Positions 1-5,110 of a stretch of DNA of 6,285 nucleotides are shown here, piece by piece. The position numbers were made by a program, and so were the translations under genes. The notes beneath the pieces were generated by a model. The model had not been told where the DNA came from. It worked only from the letters and a program-made list of their open reading frames with translations, and did no database searches. Positions within the stretch are counted from its first letter, which is position 1. Every line of letters begins with the position of its first letter. The stretch is from an uncultured Eubacteriales bacterium (GTDB taxonomy: Bacteria > Bacillota > Clostridia > Oscillospirales > CAG-272), in contig CAKRSS010000085.1 of NCBI GenBank assembly GCA_934401725.1, forward strand, positions 1-6,285, written 5' to 3'.

Positions 1-21
1 TTTCATGGAGGCGGATTCCGC

Positions 22-131
22 TCCCCTAAGCCATCCCCACGGGAGTGGGGGAGTCCAGAGGGGGCGAACCGTAGGTTAGCCCTCTCTGGGGCGACTCTTT
101 TGGTACTTTTCTGCTCGCGGCAGAAAAGTAC
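22..131 (+). repeat. Module A of the structured repeat, copy 1
   Basis: This is a non-coding element with three successive hairpins. H1 is CCCCAC/GTGGGG around a GGGA loop (35-50). H2 has an outer stem CCAGAG (55-60) with CTCTGG (84-89) and an inner stem of about 61-70 with 74-82 around GTA. H3 is a perfect 12-bp stem, GTACTTTTCTGC (103-114) with GCAGAAAAGTAC (120-131), around a 5-nt loop. The same order recurs at 2998-3119 and, inverted, at 2475-2629 and 6226-6285. Compared with copy 3, H2 differs in base sequence but still pairs. I see no reading frame shared by the copies, so I call it a repeat rather than a gene. Its left edge is approximate. Confidence 0.8.
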
Positions 132-406
132 ACTTCTCCACCGTCGGTGGCCTTCACGGCGAGCGCCTGCCAAGGCCAAAGAACTTTTTAAAAAAACGCT
201 TTCCGCTGACGCTCGGCGAGTACACTTCTCCACCGTCGGTGGCCTCCATGGCGGCAGCCCGCCAAGGCTAAAGAACTTTTTTAAAACCGCTTTCCGCCGA
301 CGTTCGGCGAGTACACTTCTCCACCGTCGGAGACCGTCCACGGCGTGCGCCTGCCAAGGCTAAAGAACTTATTTGTTAAAACCGCTTTCCGCCGACGTTC
401 GGCGAG
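131..406 (+). repeat. Three tandem copies of repeat module B
   Basis: Three head-to-tail units of 91-93 nt begin with CACTTCT at 131, 223 and 314. Each unit holds, in order: a variable hairpin H4 (CCACCG-T-CGGTGG at 138-150 and again at 230-242, replaced by TCTCC/GGAGA at 318-333); CACGGCG or a close variant; a CCAAGGCTAAAGAACTT block; an A/T tract; and hairpin H5 (CGCCGA-CGT-TCGGCG at 390-404). A further degenerate fragment of the CAAGG...AGAACTTATT block follows at about 407-433. The array stops about 110 nt before the sulfatase start. No unique spacers separate the units, so it is not a CRISPR array. The whole stretch 1-516 holds no gene I can support. Confidence 0.85.
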
Positions 407-446
407 CCTTTTCAAGGGCTCAGAACTTATTCTGCATACGAGCAAC

Positions 447-476
447 ATCAACGAAGTGCTGCCGCACTTCATTGAT
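447..476. promoter_or_regulatory. Inverted repeat in the sulfatase leader
   Basis: The arms GAAGTGC (453-459) and GCACTTC (464-470) enclose TGCC. After one mismatch the pairing continues with ATCAA (447-451) and TTGAT (472-476). It lies 40 nt before the start codon and just upstream of the Shine-Dalgarno sequence. No T-tract follows, so it is not a standard terminator. It could be an operator or an mRNA leader hairpin. Its role is inferred from position only. Confidence 0.45.
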
Positions 477-497
477 AGCAATAGTACACACCCTCAC

Positions 498-504
498 AAA
501 GGAG
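498..504 (+). promoter_or_regulatory. Ribosome binding site of the sulfatase
   Basis: AAAGGAG lies 12 nt before the ATG at 517. It decides the start: the frame is open back to an ATG at 373, but that extension of 48 codons runs through repeat sequence and has no conserved sulfatase features. Confidence 0.75.
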
Positions 505-516
505 AATCCTTATTTT

Positions 517-1959
517 ATGAAGAATATCCTTATCATCTTCTGCGATCAGCTCCGCTATGACGCCGTCGGCGCGCTCGGCAATCCACACGCGCAGACGCCG
601 CATATCGATGAGCTGGCGGCGGAGTCTGTCGTCTTTGAGCGCGCGATAACGCCTGCTCCAGTCTGCGTGCCCGCGCGGCTCTCTATGATGGCCGGTCAGT
701 ACCCCGCCAGAACGGGAAACAATAACAACAATAAAAACTTCGCCTACACCGGCGACGGCTTCTACGGCGAGCTTACCCGCGCCGGGTTCGATTCCTGCAA
801 CGTCGGTAAGATGCACTACGCACGCGATATGTACGGCTCGCTCGGCTTCAACACCCGCCACACCCAGGAGGAAATGTCCAACCCGCGCGACGAGTACACG
901 CAGTTCATCATGAACTCGCCCTACCGCAACGTCTTTGACTACAACGGCACGCGCAGCGAAATGTACTACATCCCCCAGGTCTCGCAGTTGCCCGCCGAGG
1001 CGCACCCCACCCAGTGGATAGGCGACAGAAGCGTCGAGTTTATCCGGAATCACGACAAGGACAAGCCGTTTTTCCTGTTCTCGTCCTTCATTCACCCGCA
1101 TCCGCCCTTCTGCCCGCCCGCACCGTGGAACAAGCTGTTCCGTCGCGAGGACATCCCCGCGCCCTTCGTGCCCGAGGGGTACATGGCGCTCAAGCCCCTC
1201 ATCGACACCGGGTTTGACTGTGAAAAGCTGGGTATTTCCCTGCTCGCGGCCAAGCGGCTCAAGAATTACTACTACGCCTGTACCTCGTTCGTCGATTACC
1301 AGGTCGGGCGCATTGTCGCGGCGCTGCGCGAGCGCGGAATGTACGACGACACTCTCATCGTCTTCACCGCCGACCACGGCGAGTGCCTCGGCGACTACCG
1401 CAACATGGGCAAGCGCTCCATGCTCGACTACGCGGCGCACATTCCGTTCATGATGAAGGTGCCGGGTCACGCACCCGAGCGGCGCGGCGACGTCGCGTCT
1501 CTGGTCGACCTCGCGCCGACGATTCTCAGCCTTGCGGGCGTGCCCTACGACCCCGCCGGGTACGACGGCGTCGACCTCTTCTCGGCGCGGCACGACTACG
1601 TTTTCTCGCAGTACAACGGCCGCGCGAACGGCGCTTACATGATCGCGGGTCCGGACGAGAAGCTGGTCTTCAACGCGGCGACGGGCAGCTATCACTACTT
1701 CAACGAGTTCCCCGAGGCCGTCGACAGATACGACGAGGACGACGCCCACCAGCGCGAGCTGCGGCGGCGTCTTGACGCCTACATCGAGAGCGACGTGGCC
1801 TCTCCCGCGACGCCGGGCGGCAAGAAAAAGAAGATGCCCATCGACTTCGGCACGCGCTGGATGGACCACAAAGCGCGGCACGACGAGGAAGCGGCGCGCA
1901 TACCGTCCGAGTACCGCATCGACCTGCCGCTGATCGACCCCGGCAAGGAACAGATATGA
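517..1959 (+). CDS. Sulfatase family hydrolase, Cys-type, cytoplasmic
   Basis: A 480-residue member of the alkaline phosphatase-like sulfatase superfamily, predicted to cleave a sulfate ester (substrate unknown). The nucleophile motif is C50-V-P-A-R54 followed by LSMMAGQYP, which fits CxPxR. C50 would be converted to formylglycine by a sulfatase-modifying enzyme, typically a radical-SAM anSME in anaerobes; none is in the window. Other likely active-site residues are D10-Q11 near the N-terminus (many relatives have DD), K98 and H100 in GKMH, the histidines of FIHPHPPF (192-198), D286-H287 in TADHGE and K299 in MGKRSML. The protein opens with the core strand MKNILIIFCDQLR and has no signal peptide, so it should be cytoplasmic and act on an imported substrate. 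The start at 517 is preceded by AAAGGAG and puts the core strand at residue 1. The stop overlaps the next start (ATGA at 1956-1959). A phosphonate monoester hydrolase-like activity is also possible because of the DQ pair. No carbohydrate-degradation genes are nearby. Confidence 0.9.
   Translation: MKNILIIFCDQLRYDAVGALGNPHAQTPHIDELAAESVVFERAITPAPVCVPARLSMMAGQYPARTGNNNNNKNFAYTGDGFYGELTRAGFDSCNVGKMHYARDMYGSLGFNTRHTQEEMSNPRDEYTQFIMNSPYRNVFDYNGTRSEMYYIPQVSQLPAEAHPTQWIGDRSVEFIRNHDKDKPFFLFSSFIHPHPPFCPPAPWNKLFRREDIPAPFVPEGYMALKPLIDTGFDCEKLGISLLAAKRLKNYYYACTSFVDYQVGRIVAALRERGMYDDTLIVFTADHGECLGDYRNMGKRSMLDYAAHIPFMMKVPGHAPERRGDVASLVDLAPTILSLAGVPYDPAGYDGVDLFSARHDYVFSQYNGRANGAYMIAGPDEKLVFNAATGSYHYFNEFPEAVDRYDEDDAHQRELRRRLDAYIESDVASPATPGGKKKKMPIDFGTRWMDHKARHDEEAARIPSEYRIDLPLIDPGKEQI
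1945..1950 (+). promoter_or_regulatory. Ribosome binding site inside the sulfatase 3' end
   Basis: AAGGAA lies 5 nt before the ATG at 1956, inside the last sulfatase codons. With the ATGA stop/start overlap it points to translational coupling of the small downstream gene. Confidence 0.6.
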
Positions 1960-2357
1960 GCGTTCCCGGCAAGAGCCCGCTCGGCGCGGGTAGCGCGGGC
2001 GGCGCGGGCGGCGCTAGCCGTGCGAACCGTGCGATTGGCGCAGCGAACCGTGCGACCGGCGCAGCGAACCGTGCGAGCGGCGCGGGCGGGGCGAGCCATG
2101 CGAGCCATGCAAGCCGTGCGGGCGGCGCAGCGAACCGTGCGACCGGCGCGGGCGGGGCGAGCGGCGCGGGCGGGGCGAGCCTTTGTTCCAACTGTGAGAG
2201 CTGCGAGCACTACGACTACGACGAGGAGTGGGACGAGTACGTCTGCCGCGTCGACCTCGACGAGGACGAGATGATACGCTTCCTCTCCGGCACCAACGCG
2301 TCGTGTCCGTATTACAAGTTTTACAACGAATACAAGTCGGTGCAGAAGCAGAATTGA
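1956..2357 (+). CDS. Small Cys-rich protein (DUF6472-like) with Gly/Ala-repeat N-terminus
   Basis: 133 residues in two parts. Residues 1-75 are low complexity (Gly, Ala, Ser, Arg, Asn), built from ANRA(T/S/I)GA heptads and GAGGAS units. Residues 76-133 are a compact acidic domain with C77, C80, C83, C97 and C117 and the pattern CxxCxxCxHYxYDEE..YVC..DLDEDEM.RFL....CPYY...EYK.VQKQ. From memory this matches the small Clostridia family DUF6472, whose members usually consist of little more than this domain. The cysteines suggest metal binding or disulfides; function is unknown. The gene overlaps the sulfatase by ATGA and has AAGGAA upstream. No in-frame ATG, GTG or TTG occurs between residue 1 and the Cys domain, so if the domain is made, the repeat is translated too. 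The intrinsic terminator 18 nt after the stop fits a two-gene transcript. Confidence is high that the domain is coding, lower for the family name. Confidence 0.75.
   Translation: MSVPGKSPLGAGSAGGAGGASRANRAIGAANRATGAANRASGAGGASHASHASRAGGAANRATGAGGASGAGGASLCSNCESCEHYDYDEEWDEYVCRVDLDEDEMIRFLSGTNASCPYYKFYNEYKSVQKQN
2022..2180 (+). repeat. Coding minisatellite in the small Cys-rich gene
   Basis: A 21-nt unit beginning GCGAACCGTGCGA occurs three times in tandem (2022-2042, 2043-2063, 2064-2084) and again at 2130-2150, encoding ANRA(I/T/S)GA. The 15-mer GCGGGCGGGGCGAGC occurs at 2082-2096, 2148-2162 and 2166-2180, encoding part of GAGGAS. Unit lengths are multiples of three, so copy changes would keep the frame. 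The tract also keeps other frames and the opposite strand open by chance. Confidence 0.85.
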
Positions 2358-2375
2358 ATTAAAAATGAGTTTTTT

Positions 2376-2412
2376 GCGGTTTCCGCCGGTAAATCCGGTG
2401 GAAGCCGCTTTT
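2376..2412 (+). terminator. Intrinsic terminator after the sulfatase operon
   Basis: A 14-bp stem (2376-2389 with 2395-2408) has two G-U wobbles and a UAAAU loop, followed by TTTT (2409-2412). It begins 18 nt after the stop of the small Cys-rich gene. Its 3' arm and T-tract run straight into an inverted copy of repeat module B (AGTTCTTTAGCC). Confidence 0.8.
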
Positions 2413-2474
2413 CCATAATAAGTTCTTTAGCCCCAAGGGCTGCCGCCGTGGCGAACACCGACGTGTTCGAAGTG
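2413..2474 (-). repeat. Single diverged copy of repeat module B
   Basis: Read on the minus strand it has the CACTTC start (2474 downward), a hairpin at the H4 position, and the GGCTAAAGAACTT block, ending at the terminator T-tract. The H4 hairpin differs from the usual one: CGAACAC (2453-2459 region) pairs with GTGTTCG over seven perfect bases around CGAC, where most copies have CCACCG/CGGTGG. This is the B part of the inverted cluster downstream of the sulfatase unit. Confidence 0.7.
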
Positions 2475-2629
2475 TACTTTTCTGTTATGCAACAGAGAAA
2501 GAACAATTTGATTATGCCGAAGGCATAATCAAATTCAAAAGAATGCACCCAAGCGGGGGCGAACCTACGGATTCGCCCCCCTTGGGGATCCCCCCACTCC
2601 CGTGGGGATGGCTTAGGGGAACGCTCTCC
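2475..2629 (-). repeat. Module A of the structured repeat, copy 2, with insertion
   Basis: An inverted copy of module A. Positions 2545-2610 are the exact reverse complement of 3009-3074 (66 nt), covering H1 (2592-2607) and all of H2. H3 is altered: CTGT (2482-2485) pairs with ACAG (2492-2495), where other copies have CTGC/GCAG, and its 3' arm has decayed and is followed by a 31-nt palindrome (2505-2535). The outer edge near 2629 is set by similarity to copy 1 (CCCCTAAGCCATCCCC on the other strand). Confidence 0.8.
2505..2535. repeat. 31-nt near-perfect palindrome inserted in module A
   Basis: AATTTGATTATGCC (2505-2518) and GGCATAATCAAATT (2522-2535) are perfectly complementary over 14 bp around GAA. 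The other A copies have no matching sequence at this point; they pass directly from the H3 arm to CAAAGAGAACGCACCC. The palindrome is AT-rich in a GC-rich setting. No T-tract follows on either strand, so I do not call it a terminator. Confidence 0.75.
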
Positions 2630-2997
2630 CCCTCATTGGCGCACGGCACCGGCGCGGCTCGGTCAGAATCGCTCTACCGCGCCTTTGCTGAAGTACGGCT
2701 CTGTCCCCGGTTGTACTCTATCGGGGGTTCAGCTTAAATCGGTTTTCTGCTGGCAAAGTAGTTTGGTTGATGGCGGGCGGTTCCGCTCGTTGGTCTTGTG
2801 CAATTTTCATCCCGAGAACCATTTGTACCGCAGACGCTCCCACCGGGACGCACGGGGGGCCGCCGGGGCGGGGCGTCAATGGTTAGCCTGCCCAGCGCGG
2901 GTTACAGTGCGCCTCATGGCGAGTATGAACGCGGACGCAGTTCACTTCCCAAAAGGCGTCTTTCCGCCGGATGCAGACTTCGGCAAGGGTGGGCACG
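2630..2997. other. Unassigned spacer between two facing repeat clusters
   Basis: About 370 nt bounded by inverted module A copies. I find no tRNA, no convincing gene and no ribosome binding site leading a conserved frame. Open frames that cross it continue into repeat sequence, so they are probably spurious. A 7-bp stem GGCGCGG (2651-2657)/CCGCGCC (2677-2683) exists but is unremarkable at this GC content. It could be decayed sequence, part of a larger repeat element, or an unknown RNA. Confidence 0.5.
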
Positions 2998-3119
2998 TAC
3001 CCCTCACGCATCCCCACGGGAGTGGGGGGATCCCCAAGGGGGGCGAATCCGTAGGTTCGCCCCCGCTTGGGTGCGTTCTCTTTGGTACTTTTCTGCCGCA
3101 TAGCAGAAAAGTACACTTC
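2998..3119 (+). repeat. Module A of the structured repeat, copy 3
   Basis: This copy has the clearest fold. H1 is CCCCAC/GTGGGG at 3012-3027. H2 has outer stem CCCAAG (3033-3038) with CTTGGG (3066-3071) and inner 9-bp stem GGGGGCGAA (3039-3047) with TTCGCCCCC (3056-3064). H3 is GTACTTTTCTGC (3085-3096) with GCAGAAAAGTAC (3103-3114). Positions 3060-3119 are the exact reverse complement of 6226-6285, and 3009-3074 of 2545-2610. Confidence 0.85.
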
Positions 3120-3360
3120 GATATCGTCGGAATTCGCCACGGCGTGCGCCTGCCAAGGCTAAAGAACTTATTTTTCAAAAATCGCTTCCCGCCGACGTTC
3201 GGCGAGTACACTTCTCCACCGTCGGTGGCCTCCACGGCGAGAGCCTGCCAAGGCTAAAGAACTTTTTTAAAAAACGCTTTCCGCCGACGCTCGGCGAGTA
3301 CACTTCTCCACCGTCGGTGGCCTCCACGGCGACAGCCCGCCAAGGCTAAAGAACTTTCTT
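3114..3360 (+). repeat. Tandem copies of repeat module B (last one truncated)
   Basis: Units start at 3114, 3209 and 3301 (periods 95 and 92). The first has a diverged H4 region (around 3118-3136), the next two carry CCACCG-T-CGGTGG. H5 (CGCCGA, loop, TCGGCG) closes the first two. The third breaks off inside the A/T tract at about 3360. The array lies downstream of the leftward mre operon, with module A farther from the operon. Confidence 0.85.
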
Positions 3361-3392
3361 AGCATACAGGCATATGCCAATACGCCTCACCC

Positions 3393-3429
3393 CAGCCCGC
3401 GCCCGCCAAGGCTAAAGAACTCTTTATAC
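3393..3429 (+). repeat. Module B fragment abutting the terminator
   Basis: The stretch contains CCCGCCAAGGCTAAAGAACT (about 3402-3421), the core of module B, and passes through TTTATAC into the A-tract that forms the T-tract of the minus-strand terminator. It is separated from the larger array by one arm of the 23-nt direct repeat. Confidence 0.7.
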
Positions 3430-3467
3430 AAAAAAGCAGTCCCCGCAGGCTACCCTGCGAGAACCGC
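3430..3467 (-). terminator. Intrinsic terminator of the mreC-mreD-protease operon
   Basis: On the minus strand a 14-bp stem (3467-3454 with 3449-3436, including G-U pairs, no mismatch) encloses GUAG and is followed by TTTTTT (3435-3430). It starts 44 nt after the protease stop codon. The T-tract leads into AGAGTTCTTTAGCC, the module B core, just as in the terminator at 2376-2412. Confidence 0.88.
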
Positions 3468-3510
3468 AAAAACATTTTAATTATAGCGCATGGGCATATG
3501 CAATACGCCC

Positions 3511-4554
3511 TCACCTCAGCGAAAGTATCATCAACACCAATCCCCCCACTATCGCCGCGAAAACGCCTACGTTGTAGTAGACAATCGACCCGATGTGCAT
3601 GCGGGGAATCTCGCGCTCGCCGGTCGGCTTGAGATAAAACTTCTTGCGCTTGACAATCAGCAGCACCACGCCCGCAATCGAGATGCCGGAGTAGAAAAGA
3701 CTGTAAAGTCCAAGCAGCATTATCCATCCGAGCTCGGACGGTGTCATGCCCTCAAGCACTGACGAGGTGACGTTGCCCGCCGCCGCGCTCATGCGCTCGG
3801 CAAGCGAGTTTATTTTGTCAAGGTCAACCTTGCCGAGAAGGAAGGGCGCAATCACGCCGCCGACAAGATTGATGGCCATGTGCAGCGGGATGGTGTACCA
3901 CACACGGCCCGTCCGCACGTAGATGAAGGCCAGCAGCATCCCGAGCCCGAAGGCGTAGAAAAACTGGTAGAGGTTGCCGTGAAACAGGCCGAACATCAGC
4001 GCCGAGAAAATTATCGACGTCCGCTCGCCGTAGGGCAGAGTGCGGTTGATGATGGCGCGGCGGAAAATCATCTCCTCCACTATCGGCGCGACGACTACCG
4101 TCACCGCGAGATTTATCAGAGGGCTCGACTGCCGGAGCAGCTCGCTGAGCGTATTCTGCGCGTCGTTGCCCGTCGCCTCGTTGACAAGCGCCATGACCAT
4201 GTTGCCGACGTACGACCCGATGTACATGACGCCGAAGCACATGATGAGCGTCACAAACCACGCCCCGACGCTCATTTTTTTGCGCTCGGGCGGAAATTCG
4301 ACCGGAATCCGCCGCACAATCAGCGCGAACGTCGGCACGCCGATAAGATACAGCGGCACAAAGGACAGTATCCAGACCATCCACTGCGGGCTGAGATAGT
4401 CCGCGAGGTAACGCCTCATTATTATCATCGCGAGGTACTGCGCGCCGATGTAGAACAGCATCATGGCAGTCAACGCGATGCCGATGACCGAAAAGCACCT
4501 GCGTGCGCGGTCGGTAAACGGCTTGGGCATGTGAATTTTACGCCTTATTAACAT
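3511..4554 (-). CDS. CPBP family intramembrane metalloprotease
   Basis: A 347-residue membrane protein with the three motifs of the CPBP (CAAX protease / bacteriocin-processing, Abi) family: EEMIFR (E160, E161, R165), FGLFH (H192) and HMAIN (H225, N229). The glutamates and histidines are the expected metal and catalytic site within the membrane. Hydrophobic segments lie around 22-46, 58-82, 97-125, 147-165, 180-212, 220-242, 276-303 and 325-345. The family cleaves substrates near or in the membrane; the target here is unknown. I chose the ATG at 4554 because AAAGGTG sits 6 nt upstream; an in-frame GTG at 4563 and ATG at 4530 are alternatives. The start overlaps the end of mreD by 17 nt, so it is co-transcribed and probably translationally coupled. 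Its place right after mreD suggests, but does not prove, a link to envelope growth. The C-terminal third, with two extra membrane segments beyond the protease core, is not assigned. Confidence 0.88.
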   Translation of the reverse strand: MLIRRKIHMPKPFTDRARRCFSVIGIALTAMMLFYIGAQYLAMIIMRRYLADYLSPQWMVWILSFVPLYLIGVPTFALIVRRIPVEFPPERKKMSVGAWFVTLIMCFGVMYIGSYVGNMVMALVNEATGNDAQNTLSELLRQSSPLINLAVTVVVAPIVEEMIFRRAIINRTLPYGERTSIIFSALMFGLFHGNLYQFFYAFGLGMLLAFIYVRTGRVWYTIPLHMAINLVGGVIAPFLLGKVDLDKINSLAERMSAAAGNVTSSVLEGMTPSELGWIMLLGLYSLFYSGISIAGVVLLIVKRKKFYLKPTGEREIPRMHIGSIVYYNVGVFAAIVGGLVLMILSLR

Positions 4555-5110
4555 CGTTTTCACCTTTCTCTTTATCTGCTCTCCGCACGCGACGGACGAT
4601 CAGCCGCGTCGTGAGCGCGACCGGAATGCCCCACAGCAGCGTCCGCCCGAGCACGGGCAGCAGCGTGTGGATGGTCAGCGTCCCGACGCGCAGGCCGCTG
4701 TAATTGACGGCGGCATAGAGGGCGGTCAGCGGCACCATGAGCACCGCAACGCCGCCGAGACAGACACCGAACGGTATCACGCCGCGCGGGAGCAGTCGTC
4801 CTGCCGCCCAGCCGCAGAAGTAACCGACGGCAAAGCAGACCAGCGGCATGAGGAAAATCCGCGAGCCGCCCCATGCGTCCAGCGCCCAACCGGCGGCGAC
4901 GCCCGCGATGGCTCCTGTTTTTTCGGAGTCGAAGAAGCCGAGCGCCGCGACGGCGACCGGAACCAGCGCCGGAAGCGCGCCCGCCATGCGCTCCGAGACG
5001 GCGAGCGTCGACTGTATCACCAGCAGCGCGAGCAGCCACGCGCCATAGAACCCGACGCGCCGCAAAACCGACGCCGTCGGCGTGAAATATTTGCGTATGC
5101 CGCGCCTCAC
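4538..5110 (-). CDS. mreD: Rod shape-determining protein MreD
   Basis: A 190-residue, very hydrophobic protein with about five or six membrane segments (roughly 20-38, 45-60, 64-80, 85-105, 112-133, 146-172) and a basic C-terminal tail (RRVRRADKEK). Length, membrane layout and the GAIAGVAAGWALDAWGG stretch (66-82; small residues followed by an Asp) fit MreD, which works with MreC and MreB in the elongation machinery that places peptidoglycan synthesis along the cell side. MreD is poorly conserved in sequence, so the call also rests on its position directly after mreC. The start is GTG, overlapping the mreC stop as GTGA (5107-5110), with GGAGGT 6 nt upstream. This is the standard mreC-mreD coupling. 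Confidence 0.85.
   Translation of the reverse strand: MRRGIRKYFTPTASVLRRVGFYGAWLLALLVIQSTLAVSERMAGALPALVPVAVAALGFFDSEKTGAIAGVAAGWALDAWGGSRIFLMPLVCFAVGYFCGWAAGRLLPRGVIPFGVCLGGVAVLMVPLTALYAAVNYSGLRVGTLTIHTLLPVLGRTLLWGIPVALTTRLIVRRVRRADKEKGENDVNKA
4561..4567 (-). promoter_or_regulatory. Ribosome binding site of the CPBP protease
   Basis: AAAGGTG on the minus strand, 6 nt before the ATG at 4554 and inside the mreD 3' end. It favours this ATG over the in-frame GTG at 4563, which would lie within the ribosome binding site itself. Confidence 0.65.

Larger units (their letters stand above)
3369..3515. repeat. Imperfect 23-nt direct repeat flanking the operon terminator
   Basis: The segment 3369-3391 and the segment 3493-3515 share GGCATATGC...AATACGCC...TCACC and differ only by two single-base indels. 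The right copy includes the stop codon of the protease gene (3511-3513). The 101 nt between them hold the terminator and a module B fragment. Confidence 0.7.

Noticed and set aside
131..406. Possible CRISPR array
   Set aside because: The tandem units are similar throughout their 91-95 nt, with no short identical repeats alternating with unique spacers, and no cas genes are present.
373..516. N-terminal extension of the sulfatase to the ATG at 373
   Set aside because: It lies in repeat sequence and leader DNA, has no ribosome binding site, and would put 48 unrelated residues before the core beta strand.
469..1881. A 470-residue open frame on the minus strand opposite the sulfatase
   Set aside because: The + strand encodes a complete sulfatase with all motifs. 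The antisense frame is Arg/Val-rich, has no recognised motif, and is open because of GC-rich third positions.
1700..2210. Two minus-strand frames rich in Ala, Arg and Pro
   Set aside because: They are antisense to the sulfatase end and the Gly/Ala minisatellite. Repeats with unit lengths divisible by three keep several frames open.
2505..2535. The AT-rich palindrome as a terminator
   Set aside because: No run of T follows the stem on either strand, and a good terminator already exists at 2376-2412.
2883..3140. A minus-strand frame covering module A copy 3
   Set aside because: The frame is not preserved in copy 1 or past the insertion in copy 2, and changes between copies follow stem pairing rather than codons.
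2685..3257. A 190-residue + strand frame across the spacer and repeat cluster 3
   Set aside because: More than half of it is modules A and B, which are non-coding elsewhere and vary by indels. There is no clear ribosome binding site.
3114..3429. Possible integron attC array
   Set aside because: No RYYYAAC/GTTRRRY core pairs and no gene cassettes between units; the integrase is also absent.
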